Origin: Streptomyces sp. QL37
GTDB taxonomy: Bacteria; Actinomycetota; Actinomycetes; Streptomycetales; Streptomycetaceae
Direction of reading: 5' to 3'
Length of the DNA stretch: 64,000 nt
Assembly: GCF_002941025.1 (NCBI RefSeq)
Contig: NZ_PTJS01000001.1
Coordinates: forward strand, 8,521,064 to 8,585,063
The notes under the pieces were generated by a model. That model saw only the letters and a list, made by a program, of their open reading frames with translations. It ran no database searches and was not told the origin of the DNA. This document shows positions 27,103 through 36,349 of the stretch, piece by piece. Position numbers and translations under genes: made by a program. Numbering within the stretch: position 1 is the stretch's first letter; each line of letters starts with the position of its first letter.

Positions 27103-28415
27103 TTCTTCGGCATCTGCTGCTGGGCCTTTTCGAGCTTCGCCTTGACCGATTCGGTCGTCACCGGGCGCCCGGCGGCCGCGTCTGCGAAGAGCTCCTTGAC
27201 CGCCGTGCCGACGACGGTCTCGAACTGCGACTCCTCGGCGACCTGCGGCAGAGCGGTGGCGCTGGTGGCGAGGGTCTCGCGCAGGGGTGACAGCGCGAAG
27301 GTGTTGAACGCGTCGCCCTCCTGGGCGGCCTTGACCGGCGGGATGGAGCCGTAGGACTCGTTGAGGACCGTCTGCTCCTCGTCGCTGGTCATGAACTTCA
27401 CGAACTTCTTCGCGCCGTCGACGTTCTTGGTGTTGTTGAAGACGGCCATGTTGATGCCGGCGACCATGGAGTTGGTGCCCTTGCCGGCCCCGGGCTTCCC
27501 CGACAGGACCGGGGCGGGGACGACTCCCCACTCGTCCTTCTTCATGCCCTGGGACTCGAAGGTGGCGGCCGCGGTCTGCCACAGCACCATGGCCGTCTTG
27601 TCCTTCGCGAAGTCGCTCAGGGACTGGTTCTGCGCGTACTCGGCGTTGCCCGGCGCGACGATCTTGTCCTTGGCCATGAGGTCGACGTACTGCTTGACGG
27701 CCGCGACCGCGCCGTCGGAAGTGAAGTCGGCCTTGCCGTCGGCGGTGAAGAAGTCGGCCCCGTGCTGCTTCGCGAGGACGAAGACCTGATGGATGTTGTT
27801 GGAGAGGTTGGAGCCCTCGGCGCCGAGTCCCCACTTGCCGTCCTTGGACAGCTTCTTCCCGGCCTCGGTCACTTCGTCCCACGTAGTCGGCGGCTTCTGT
27901 ATGCCGGCGTCGGCGAACATCTTCTTGTTGTAGTAGAGCGCGTAGGCCATGGAGTACAGCGGCACGGCAGCCGGGTCCTTGCCCTGCACACCGGTCGAAC
28001 CGAGGGCGGACTCGACGAAGCGGTCCCTGCCGCCTATCGCCTCGAAGTTCTTCTCGTCCCAGGGCAGCAGCGCACCGGTGGCCTGCAGCGAGGCGCTCCA
28101 GGTGTTACCGATGTTCAGGACGTCCGGGCCCTGGCCGGAGGTGGTGGCGGTGAGGATGCGGTTCAGCAGATCACCCCAGGGCACCACCTCCAGCTTGACC
28201 TTGATGCCGGTCTCCTTCTCGAACTTGTCGAGTTCGGGCTGCAGGACCTTCTTGTCCACCTCGATGCTGGCGCCCTGGTTCGAAGCCCAGTAGGTGAGCG
28301 TCTTCGGCTGCTCGTTGGACCCGCCCGCACCCGACGAACCGCCGCCGCAGGCGGCCGCGGTGAGTACGAGCGAGAGGGTGATGGCGCCGACGGCCGCGGC
28401 TCGGATTCTTCGCAT
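27099..28415 (-). CDS. Sugar-binding lipoprotein of ABC importer
   Basis: 438 residues. The lipoprotein signal ends in LTAAAC with Cys23 as the lipidation site, followed by a Gly/Ser linker. The mature protein is a type-1 extracellular solute-binding protein (cluster B sugar type), with TLTYWASNQG near the start and ATTSGQGPDVLNIGN after. It is anchored outside the membrane and delivers oligosaccharide to the permeases. First gene of the operon, divergent from the ROK regulator. The ligand is probably a beta-linked gluco-oligosaccharide, given the GH1 enzyme (inference). Confidence 0.92.
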   Translation of the reverse strand: MRRIRAAAVGAITLSLVLTAAACGGGSSGAGGSNEQPKTLTYWASNQGASIEVDKKVLQPELDKFEKETGIKVKLEVVPWGDLLNRILTATTSGQGPDVLNIGNTWSASLQATGALLPWDEKNFEAIGGRDRFVESALGSTGVQGKDPAAVPLYSMAYALYYNKKMFADAGIQKPPTTWDEVTEAGKKLSKDGKWGLGAEGSNLSNNIHQVFVLAKQHGADFFTADGKADFTSDGAVAAVKQYVDLMAKDKIVAPGNAEYAQNQSLSDFAKDKTAMVLWQTAAATFESQGMKKDEWGVVPAPVLSGKPGAGKGTNSMVAGINMAVFNNTKNVDGAKKFVKFMTSDEEQTVLNESYGSIPPVKAAQEGDAFNTFALSPLRETLATSATALPQVAEESQFETVVGTAVKELFADAAAGRPVTTESVKAKLEKAQQQMPKK

Positions 28416-28507
28416 GACTCCAGGGGCCTTTCAGAAGTGATGGATGTCCGCCGTGGTCCCGGGCCGGTGTGACGTTCACGTCCGACTTCGACCTCAAACC
28501 CACAGGG

Positions 28508-28533
28508 CTTAATTTAGGGTGTGAGTTAAACCG
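28508..28533. promoter_or_regulatory. A/T-rich imperfect palindrome, operator candidate
   Basis: The divergent gap between the binding protein and the ROK gene holds TTAATTTAGGGTGTGAGTTAA, the only A/T-rich patch nearby. TTAA occurs at both ends, with weak dyad symmetry between. Its position suits a ROK operator controlling the sugar operon. No experimental consensus is implied. Confidence 0.35.
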
Positions 28534-28604
28534 CAAGTGAAGGTCGCGTCAAGGGGTGTCACGGAGGTATGTTGCGTAAGTGAGCTTCAAGCAGAGGGGG
28601 CAGG

Positions 28605-29930
28605 GTGAAAGTACGCAGCGGCCGGACGGTGCGTGACCTGCGGCGCGAGAACCGCACCGCCGTATTGCAACGTTTGTATTTCGATGGCCCGTTGAGCCGC
28701 TTTTCGCTTGGCCCGCCCACCGGTCTGAGTTCGGGCTCCGTGAGCAACGTGGTGGCCGAGCTGGTCGCCGAAGGGCTGGTCGAAGAGGCCGGCAGCGTCG
28801 ACTCCGCAGGGGGGCGCCCTCGCACCCTTCTGCGTATCCGGCCTCAGAGCCGGTACATAATCGGTGTCGACATCGGAGAGACGCGGGTGAGGGTCGAACT
28901 CTTCGATCTCGCTCTCACCGAGCTGGCACGCGTCGAGAAGCCCTTGTCACTCGACGGACCCCGGCGCGTCGACCGCTACGACGTCGGTGTCGTGGTGGGA
29001 CATGTGCGGGAGGGCATCACCGAAGTTCTGGCCCGTGCGGAGATCGCGGCCGATCAGCTCCTCGGCGTCGGCGTCGGCGTGCCGGGCATCGTCTCCAGGA
29101 CACCCGAGGACGGCGCCGTCGTGCACGGCCAGACCATCGGCTGGGACGCGGTACCGCTGGAGCGACTGCTGCGTGAGTCGGTGCCGCTCCCCGCGAACGT
29201 GCTGTATTACATCGACAACGGCGCCAAGACGCTGGGCCAGGCCGAGATGTGGTTCGGCGCGGGGCGCGGTGCGCAGAGCGCTGTGGTCGTGCTGTTCGGT
29301 TCCGGTGTGGGCGCCTGCGTGGTCACCGACGACATGAGCCCCGGCCGGGCCGTCGAATGGGGGCATCTGACCGTGCGCGTGCGTGGCCGCCGGTGCCGCT
29401 GCGGCTCGCTCGGCTGCCTGGAGGCCTACGCAGGTGCCGAGGCGCTGCTGGAGCGCTGGCGGGAGGCGGGAGGGGAGCCCCTCATGGACGTCGACGAGGA
29501 GACCGCACTCACGGCGATGCTCGCCGCGGCCTATCCGGCCGGACAGGGCGACGCCGCCGGACCGGACTCGGACGCCACGGCCCTGGCCGTCCTGGAGGAG
29601 ACAGCTGAGTACCTCGGCGCGGGCTTCTCCGATCTGATCAACCTCTTCCAGCCCGAGCGCATCCTGGTCGGGGGCTGGGCGGGGCTCCAGCTCGGCACTC
29701 GCTTCCTGGATTCGGTACGGGCCCACGCGACCTCGTACTCCCTCGCGTACCCGGCCGCGCACGTGCGGATCGGCCTCGGCACCCTGGGGCCGGACGCGGT
29801 CACCGTGGGAGCGGCCGCCCTGCCGCTCGCCGACTTCTTCGAGCGCGGCGGCCGGCAGGAGGACGCGGGCCCCCAGGAGCAGACTCCGATGTGGCAGACG
29901 ACTCTGCGGGACCGGGCGGCGCACAGATGA
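28605..29930 (+). CDS. ROK-family transcriptional regulator
   Basis: 441 residues. The N-terminal winged helix (about 10-75, with LSSGSVSNVVAELVAEGLVE) is followed by a ROK sugar-kinase-like domain. This has VDIGET (88-93) in the phosphate-1 loop and the zinc motif CRCGSLGCLE (Cys264, 266, 271) preceded by EWGH. ROK repressors such as XylR and NagC sense sugars or sugar phosphates. GTG 28605 follows GAGGGGG. Divergent from the ABC operon, which it very likely controls. Confidence 0.9.
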   Translation: MKVRSGRTVRDLRRENRTAVLQRLYFDGPLSRFSLGPPTGLSSGSVSNVVAELVAEGLVEEAGSVDSAGGRPRTLLRIRPQSRYIIGVDIGETRVRVELFDLALTELARVEKPLSLDGPRRVDRYDVGVVVGHVREGITEVLARAEIAADQLLGVGVGVPGIVSRTPEDGAVVHGQTIGWDAVPLERLLRESVPLPANVLYYIDNGAKTLGQAEMWFGAGRGAQSAVVVLFGSGVGACVVTDDMSPGRAVEWGHLTVRVRGRRCRCGSLGCLEAYAGAEALLERWREAGGEPLMDVDEETALTAMLAAAYPAGQGDAAGPDSDATALAVLEETAEYLGAGFSDLINLFQPERILVGGWAGLQLGTRFLDSVRAHATSYSLAYPAAHVRIGLGTLGPDAVTVGAAALPLADFFERGGRQEDAGPQEQTPMWQTTLRDRAAHR

Positions 29931-30246
29931 GACGGGACGCCGGGGCGGACAACGGCATGGCACGGGCCCTCCGACCCGGGTCCGGACCTCTTCCCGGCGG
30001 AGTCGCCGGGAATCCGCACGACCGCCCCACCCCGAGTGAGCGGTGCCGCGCACGGCGGGCGCTCACCAATGCGGGCAGGGTCCGGCCACACCCGTGATGA
30101 CGGCGACGGCCGGGCCCCGCCGGAGGTGCGCAGGGCCTACCTCGGGCTTCAGCTGGAGCCGTAGCCGACACCGCGACCAGGAACGCACGGTTGCCCCCAC
30201 GCGCGGACTCGGCCCGTCGTGTCCGGCGTACAACGTCCGGGGCGGC
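29931..30246. other. Intergenic between convergent regulators
   Basis: 316 bp between the convergent ROK and LacI genes. No gene is seen and no long perfect hairpin was found. Confidence 0.4.
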
Positions 30247-31265
30247 TCAGGCTGACTCGCGCACCACGGGCTCGGCGTCGAAGAGCACTGACACGGGCTC
30301 GGTGTGTATCCCTTGGATGTGCTCCGAGAGAAGACGAGCCATCGCGCCGGCCGTCTTCTCCACCGGCTGGCGCACCGTGGTCAGAGGAGGGCGGCACGTC
30401 ATTGCCGCGCTCGAGTCGTCGAAGCCGATGACAGCCACATCCTGGGGGATCCGCTTGCCCCGCTCACGCAGGAATTGGCAAGCCCTCTGAGCCATCAGAT
30501 CGTTCGCGGCGAACACGCCGTCGACGTCCGGATGGTCACTCAACAGCTCTGTCATGGCCGCCGCACCGCTGTCGACCGTGAAGTTGCCTTCCACCACAGG
30601 AACGTCGACCACCCCGGCGGAGGCCAGAGCCGCGCGGAAGCCGTCGAGACGGTCACGGGCTGCGGGGATCGACTGGGAGGCTGAGATCGTCGCGATCCGT
30701 CGGCACCCCCCGGGCAGAAGATGCTCGGCCGCCAGCCGGGCTCCTTCGGCGTGCGCGAGGTCGACATGGCTAACGGTGTGCGGATGTTCGGGGCGGGCGA
30801 AGAGCACCACGGGAATCCGGGCGGCGGTCAGCATCTGCGGCAAGGGGTCGGCGGCCTGGATGGACACGACCAGCGCTCCATCCGCGGTGCCCTGGCTCAG
30901 ATAGTCGACGACCTGTTCCTTGGCGGCAGCGGACTCGGTCACCAGGAGTACCGGATGCATCACGTGCGACCGCAGATACCCGACCACGCCGCTGACCACC
31001 CGGCCGAAGAACGGGTCGGCGAAGACGCGCGAGGCGAAGGCGTCACCCGCCCCGGAGATGATCAGCGCGACCGTCTCCGTCCGCTGGGTGACGAGCGACC
31101 TGGCAGTGCGGTTGGGCCTGTATCCCGTCTGCTCGATCGTGTGGCGGACGAGCTCCTGGATGTCGGAGTCCACATTGCGGATCCCGTTCACGGCCCGGGA
31201 CACCGTCGCCCGCGATACCCCGCCTGCTGTGCGAGATCCTCCAGCGTGGGGCCCTTTCTGCTCAT
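30247..31265 (-). pseudogene. LacI-family regulator with a frameshift in the DNA-binding domain
   Basis: ATG 31265 begins MSRKGPTLEDLAQQAG; the next bases (GCGGGGTATCGC) need one more G to continue as VSRATVSRAVNGI, which lies in the other frame. The remaining 320 residues are an intact LacI/PBP1-like sensor domain ending in PVSVLFDAEPVVRESA. So one base is missing at about 31217-31222, in a run of G. If real, the repressor is lost; if a base-call error, this is a normal LacI protein. It is divergent from the secreted F5/8 protein, and a LacI-style palindrome lies between them (31536-31549). Confidence 0.8.
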
Positions 31266-31535
31266 ACGCGGAACCCTGGCGTGCCGTTCCGCTCGCGAAG
31301 CGGCCGAGCCGACGCATGGGCGGGGAGATCCGGGCCCTCCCCCCCCCGGCAGGCCGCCGCCGTGTGCCGTGGCCCCGGCACAGCCCGTACCGGACCGGCG
31401 GCGCCAACCGGTCGCAACTGGGCGTCTGTTGCTCATCGCGAAGTCATCCGACCACACGCGGTCTCAACTTAATGGAAGGTTAAAGAAAAGTCGGTCCGAG
31501 TCCTTGACCGCGCCCGCAGGAACAGGCCAAGGTCT

Positions 31536-31549
31536 GGAGAGCGCTCTCC
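31536..31549. promoter_or_regulatory. LacI/CebR-type operator palindrome
   Basis: GGAGAGCGCTCTCC is a perfect 14-bp palindrome, 28 bp before the start of the secreted F5/8 protein and close to the RBS. It resembles the CebR box (TGGGAGCGCTCCCA) of Streptomyces LacI-family repressors. The adjacent divergent LacI gene is the likely regulator. Confidence 0.65.
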
Positions 31550-31577
31550 CGCTTGAGGTTTGTTAAGGAGCCCTTTC

Positions 31578-33779
31578 ATGCCTGTCGGCATACCGATCGC
31601 AGCACCATCCCGCAGACGCCGTCCTCCTTCAGCCCGTAAGGGCATCGCCGGGGCGCTCGCCGCCGCCGTGGTGGGCAGCCTGCTTGCGCTGGCCCCCGCC
31701 ACGACGGCACACGCCGCCCCCACCCTGCTTTCGCAGGGGAAGACGGCGACCGCCTCCTCCACCGAGGGCCCCGCGTACGCCGCGAGCGCCGCGGTGGACG
31801 GAAATCTCACCGGCACCCGCTGGGCCAGCTCCTGGCAGGACGCCCAATGGCTCCAGGTCGACCTCGGCAAGAGCGCCACGCTCAGCCGCGCCGTCCTGAC
31901 CTGGGAAGGCGCGTACGGCAAGAGCTACCAGATCCAGTCCTCGGAGAACGGCACCGACTGGCGGACCGTCACCGCCGTCAGCGCCGGTGACGGCGGCACG
32001 GACGACGTCACTCTTTCCGGGACCGGCCGCTACATCCGTATGAACGGCCTCACCCGCGCCACCGGATACGGCTTCTCCCTCTGGGAGTTCCAGGTCTATG
32101 GCAGCACCGACGGTGGGGGCCCGACCCTTCCCGGCGGCGGCGACCTCGGCCCCAACGTGCACGTCTTCGACCCGTCCACGCCCGGCATCCAGACCAAGCT
32201 GGACCAGGTCTTCCAGCAGCAGGAGTCGGCCCAGTTCGGCGCCGGCCGGCACGCCTTCCTGTTCAAGCCGGGTACGTACAACGGCCTGAACGCGCAGATC
32301 GGTTTCTACACCCAGATCGCCGGTCTCGGACTGCGCCCGGGTGACACCACCATCAACGGTGACGTGACCGTCGACGCCGGCTGGTTCAACGGCAACGCCA
32401 CCCAGAACTTCTGGCGCGGTGCGGAGGGTCTGACCCTCAACCCGCTCAGCGGCACCAACCGGTGGGCGGTCTCGCAGGCGTCCTCCTTCCGCCGCATGCA
32501 CGTCAAGGGCGGTCTCAACCTGGCCCCGAACGGCTACGGCTGGGCCAGCGGCGGCTACATCGCCGACTCGAAGATCGACGGCCAGGTCGGCAACTACTCC
32601 CAGCAGCAGTGGTACACCCGCGACAGCTCCATCGGCAGCTGGTCCAACAGCGTCTGGAACCAGACCTTCTCCGGTGTCCAGGGTGCTCCGGCCACCTCGT
32701 TCCCCGAGCCCCGCTACACGACGCTCGACACCACGCCGATCTCCCGGGAGAAGCCCTACCTCTACCTGGACGGCAACGAGTACAAGGTGTTCGCGCCCGC
32801 CAAGCGCGTCAACGCCCGCGGCACCAGCTGGGCGAACGGCACCCCTCAGGGCGAGTCCATTCCCCTGAGCCAGTTCTACGTGGTCAAACCCGGCGCCACC
32901 GCCACCACGATCAACCAGGCACTGGACCAGGGCCTGCACCTGCTCTTCACCCCGGGCGTCTACCACGTCGACCAGAGCATCAACGTGAACCGGGCGAACA
33001 CCATCGTGCTCGGCCTCGGCCTCGCCACGATCATCCCGGACAACGGCGTCACCGCGATGAAGGTCGCCGACGTCGACGGCGTCCGGCTCGCCGGCTTCCT
33101 CATCGACGCAGGTCCGGTCAACTCCCCGACCCTTCTGGAGATCGGGTCGCAGGGGGCCTCCGCCGACCACGCCGCCAACCCCACCACCGTGCAGGACGTC
33201 TACATCCGCATCGGCGGCGCCCACGTCGGCAAGGCCACCACCAGCATGGTCGTGAACAGCGACGACGCGATCATCGACCACACCTGGGTCTGGCGTGCCG
33301 ACCACGGCGAGGGCTGGGGCTGGGAGACCAACCGCGCCGACTACGGCGTCCGCGTCAACGGCGACGACGTGCTCGCCACCGGCCTGTTCGTCGAGCACTT
33401 CAACAAGTACGACGTCGAGTGGTACGGCGAGCGCGGCCGCACCATCTTCTACCAGAACGAGAAGGCCTACGACGCCCCCGACCAGGCCGCCATCCAGAAC
33501 GGCACCACGAAGGGGTACGCCGCCTACCGCGTCGACGACTCGGTAGACACCCACGAAGCGTGGGGGCTGGGCAGCTACTGCAACTACAACGTGGACCCGA
33601 CCATCGTCCAGGAACACGGCTTCAAGGCACCCGTGAAGCCGGGCGTGAAGTTCCACAGCCTCCTGGTGGTCTCCCTCGGCGGAATGGGCCACTACAACCA
33701 CGTCATCAACAACACCGGGGCGTCCACCATCCCCGCCGGCACCTCGACCGTACCGTCCACCGTCGTCTCCTTCCCCTGA
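31578..33779 (+). CDS. Secreted F5/8 type C (CBM32-like) + right-handed beta-helix protein
   Basis: 733 residues. A Sec signal (basic SRRRRPPSARK, hydrophobic core, ATTAHAAP) precedes an F5/8 discoidin module (about 47-175, with AVDGNLTGTRWAS and LWEFQVYG), a Gly/Pro linker and a roughly 540-residue beta-helix domain (HVFDPSTPGIQTKLDQVFQQ to the end). Similar proteins are often labelled adenylyl cyclase, but no cyclase motif is visible; the fold and context suggest a polysaccharide-active or binding protein. ATG 31578 follows AAGGAG. The operator at 31536 and terminator at 33834 make it a single transcription unit. Confidence 0.8.
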   Translation: MPVGIPIAAPSRRRRPPSARKGIAGALAAAVVGSLLALAPATTAHAAPTLLSQGKTATASSTEGPAYAASAAVDGNLTGTRWASSWQDAQWLQVDLGKSATLSRAVLTWEGAYGKSYQIQSSENGTDWRTVTAVSAGDGGTDDVTLSGTGRYIRMNGLTRATGYGFSLWEFQVYGSTDGGGPTLPGGGDLGPNVHVFDPSTPGIQTKLDQVFQQQESAQFGAGRHAFLFKPGTYNGLNAQIGFYTQIAGLGLRPGDTTINGDVTVDAGWFNGNATQNFWRGAEGLTLNPLSGTNRWAVSQASSFRRMHVKGGLNLAPNGYGWASGGYIADSKIDGQVGNYSQQQWYTRDSSIGSWSNSVWNQTFSGVQGAPATSFPEPRYTTLDTTPISREKPYLYLDGNEYKVFAPAKRVNARGTSWANGTPQGESIPLSQFYVVKPGATATTINQALDQGLHLLFTPGVYHVDQSINVNRANTIVLGLGLATIIPDNGVTAMKVADVDGVRLAGFLIDAGPVNSPTLLEIGSQGASADHAANPTTVQDVYIRIGGAHVGKATTSMVVNSDDAIIDHTWVWRADHGEGWGWETNRADYGVRVNGDDVLATGLFVEHFNKYDVEWYGERGRTIFYQNEKAYDAPDQAAIQNGTTKGYAAYRVDDSVDTHEAWGLGSYCNYNVDPTIVQEHGFKAPVKPGVKFHSLLVVSLGGMGHYNHVINNTGASTIPAGTSTVPSTVVSFP

Positions 33780-33833
33780 CGCACCCTCGCTTCTCCGCCG
33801 GTCTCCAGTGACGCCATGGAGCCGACCACAACT

Positions 33834-33873
33834 CCCCGGGCCGGGTGAACAGTCCCCGCGCCCCGGCCCGGGG
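33834..33873 (+). terminator. Strong GC hairpin terminator
   Basis: CCCCGGGCCGGG at 33834-33845 pairs with CCCCGGCCCGGGG at 33861-33873 across a 15-base loop. It lies 55 bp after the stop of the F5/8 beta-helix gene. Confidence 0.7.
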
Positions 33874-33961
33874 TACTTCCCGCACCACCCGACCGGCCAG
33901 GACGCCCTGACCCAGGCGCGTCACCGTAAGTGACAGGCGCATGCCACACCTGCCCGCCCCG

Positions 33962-33975
33962 AGAGAGCGCTGCCC
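33962..33975. promoter_or_regulatory. Second LacI-type operator candidate (imperfect)
   Basis: AGAGAGCGCTGCCC matches the perfect palindrome at 31536-31549 in 11 of 14 positions and keeps the AGAGCGCT core. It lies 61 bp before the F5/8 glycosidase start, so both secreted genes may answer to the same repressor. Confidence 0.45.
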
Positions 33976-34036
33976 CGGCGGGTGAGCCCCTTCCGGGGCT
34001 GGTCGCACGTCACTGCCATTGACATCAGGAGCCGCA

Positions 34037-36214
34037 ATGTCACATCCCCCCTCCACGGCCGCACCAGCCCGCCGCACGCGCGGCGTGGCGGCAGCCCTGA
34101 CCCTCGGAGCGCTTCTTGCCTCCTCCCTCACCGCTCTTGCCGGCGCCCCCGCCGCGAGCGCCGCGGAGTCCCTGCTGTCCCAGGGCAAGACGGCCACCGC
34201 CTCCTCCTCCGAAGGCGCGGCCTTCTCCGCCGCCGCCGCCGTCGACGGCAACCTCACCGGCACCCGATGGGCCAGCCAGTGGAGCGATGCCCAGTGGTTC
34301 CAGGTCGACCTCGGCGCGACCAAGGATCTGAGCCGCGTGGTCCTCACCTGGGAGGGCGCGTACGGCAAGAACTACGAGATCCAGGTATCGGACAACGGGA
34401 CCACCTGGCGCACGGCCAAGACCGTCACCGGCAGTGACGGCGGCACCGACGACATCGCGATCTCCGGTTCGGGCCGGTACGTGCGCATGAACGGCCTCGT
34501 CCGCTCCGGTGGCTACGGCTACTCGCTGTGGGAATTCCAGGTGTACGGCGAGAGCGGCGGCACCAACCCGCCGCAGGGCGCCGTGCGCGTGGAGGGCTCT
34601 CAGGGCAACTGGCAGCTGACCGTCGGCGGGCAGCCCTACACGGTCAAGGGCCTCACCTGGGGCCCGGCGATGGCCGACGCTGCCCGCTACATGCCGGACC
34701 TGAAGTCCATGGGCGTCAACACCGTCCGAACCTGGGGGACCGACGCCTCCAGCAAGCCCCTGCTCGACGCGGCGGCCGCACAGGGCCTCAAGGTGATGAA
34801 CGGCTTCTGGCTCCAGCCCGGCGGCGGCCCCGGCTCCGGTGGCTGCGTCAACTACGTCACCGACACGACGTACAAAAGCACCATGCTCACCGAGTTCGCC
34901 AAGTGGGTCGACACCTACAAGTCCCACCCGGCGACGCTGATGTGGAATGTCGGCAACGAGTCCGTCCTCGGCCTTCAGAACTGTTACGGAGGCACCGAAC
35001 TGGAGGCCCAGCGCAACGCGTACACGACCTTCGTCAACGATGTCGCCAAGAAGATCCACTCCATCGACCCCGACCACCCTGTGACGTCGACGGACGCGTG
35101 GACGGGTGCCTGGCCCTACTACAAGCGCAACGCGCCCGACCTGGATCTCTACTCGATGAACGCCTACGGCGACATCTGCGGTGTGCGCCAGGACTGGATC
35201 GACGGCGGGTACGACAAGCCGTACATCATCACGGAGACGGGGAACGCCGGTGAGTGGGAGGTGCCCGACGACGTCAACGGTATCCCCGACGAGCCCACCG
35301 ACGTCCAGAAAGCCGAGGGCTACACCAAGGCCTGGGACTGCATCACCGGGCACCGGGGCGTCGCCCTGGGCGCGACGATGTTCCACTACGGCCTCGAACA
35401 CGACTTCGGCGGCGTCTGGTTCAACCTCCTCCCGGACGGCCTCAAGCGCCTGTCGTACTACGCGGTGAAGAAGGCGTACGCCGGCTCCACCACGGGCGAC
35501 AACACCCCGCCCGTCATCACCAACATGACCGTCACCCCGGCCACCGCGGCCCCCGCGGGACGTGAGTTCACGGTGCGCGCCGACATCCGCGACCCCGACG
35601 GCGACCCGATCACACCCAAGATCTACCTGAGCGGAAACTACGCCAACGGCGACAAGCGTCTCGTCGACGCGCAGTACCGCTCCCTGGGCAACAATACCTT
35701 CGCCGTCACCGCGCCCGAGAAGCTCGGCGTGTGGAAGGTCTACATCCAGGCCGAGGACGGCCGCGGCAACGCCGGCATCGAGACGAAGTCCGTCAAGGTC
35801 GTCGCCCCGCCCGTCACCGGCACCAACATCGCCCTGAACCGGCCCGCCACCGCCTCCTCCGCCCAGGCCTCCTACGGCGACTGCCCCTGCCCCGCCTCCA
35901 ACGCCTTCGACGGCAACACCGGGACGCGCTGGGCCAGCGACTGGAGCGACCCGCAGTCGATCCAGGTCGACCTCGGCTCGGCCAAGCCCATCCGCACACT
36001 CCAGCTCGTCTGGGACCCCGCCTACGCCAAGTCCTACGAGGTCCAGGTCTCCGACAACGGCACGACCTGGCGAACCGTCCACACCACCACCACCGGCAAC
36101 GGTGACATCGACACCATCGAGGCCGCCACCACCGCCCGGTACGTCAAGCTCCAGCTGACGGCCCGCGGCACCGGCTGGGGCTACTCGCTCCACGAGTTCG
36201 GCGTCTACAGCTGA
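34037..36214 (+). CDS. Secreted TIM-barrel glycosidase with two F5/8 modules
   Basis: 725 residues. Sec signal to about residue 48, then an F5/8 module (about 49-178) nearly identical to that of the preceding gene. A catalytic TIM barrel follows, with a Glu in MWNVGNES (acid/base type) and a Glu in IITETGNAGEW (nucleophile type), as in GH2/GH5-like clan A enzymes. Next come an Ig-like domain (PPVITNMTVTPATAAPAG on) and a second, different F5/8 module (NIALNRPATASSAQASYGD to the end). It probably cleaves a beta-glycan outside the cell; linkage unknown. ATG 34037 follows CAGGAG. Confidence 0.85.
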   Translation: MSHPPSTAAPARRTRGVAAALTLGALLASSLTALAGAPAASAAESLLSQGKTATASSSEGAAFSAAAAVDGNLTGTRWASQWSDAQWFQVDLGATKDLSRVVLTWEGAYGKNYEIQVSDNGTTWRTAKTVTGSDGGTDDIAISGSGRYVRMNGLVRSGGYGYSLWEFQVYGESGGTNPPQGAVRVEGSQGNWQLTVGGQPYTVKGLTWGPAMADAARYMPDLKSMGVNTVRTWGTDASSKPLLDAAAAQGLKVMNGFWLQPGGGPGSGGCVNYVTDTTYKSTMLTEFAKWVDTYKSHPATLMWNVGNESVLGLQNCYGGTELEAQRNAYTTFVNDVAKKIHSIDPDHPVTSTDAWTGAWPYYKRNAPDLDLYSMNAYGDICGVRQDWIDGGYDKPYIITETGNAGEWEVPDDVNGIPDEPTDVQKAEGYTKAWDCITGHRGVALGATMFHYGLEHDFGGVWFNLLPDGLKRLSYYAVKKAYAGSTTGDNTPPVITNMTVTPATAAPAGREFTVRADIRDPDGDPITPKIYLSGNYANGDKRLVDAQYRSLGNNTFAVTAPEKLGVWKVYIQAEDGRGNAGIETKSVKVVAPPVTGTNIALNRPATASSAQASYGDCPCPASNAFDGNTGTRWASDWSDPQSIQVDLGSAKPIRTLQLVWDPAYAKSYEVQVSDNGTTWRTVHTTTTGNGDIDTIEAATTARYVKLQLTARGTGWGYSLHEFGVYS

Positions 36215-36233
36215 CGAGCCGGACCCCATGACG

Positions 36234-36265
36234 GGTGGCGGGGCCCGCCGCTCGGCCCCGCCACC
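36234..36265 (+). terminator. Strong GC hairpin terminator
   Basis: GGTGGCGGGGC (36234-36244) and GCCCCGCCACC (36255-36265) form a perfect 11-bp stem with a 10-base loop, 19 bp after the glycosidase stop. Confidence 0.75.
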
Positions 36266-36349
36266 CCGGCACCACCGCACGGGAACCCACCACACCAGTC
36301 GCGTGGCGTGCTCGCGTCACGCGAACCCCCCCATGGGCAGGAGATCCCC

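Noticed and set aside
31578..33779. Annotation as adenylyl cyclase
   Set aside because: No class I-VI cyclase motif is visible. The fold pattern is beta-helix with an F5/8 module.
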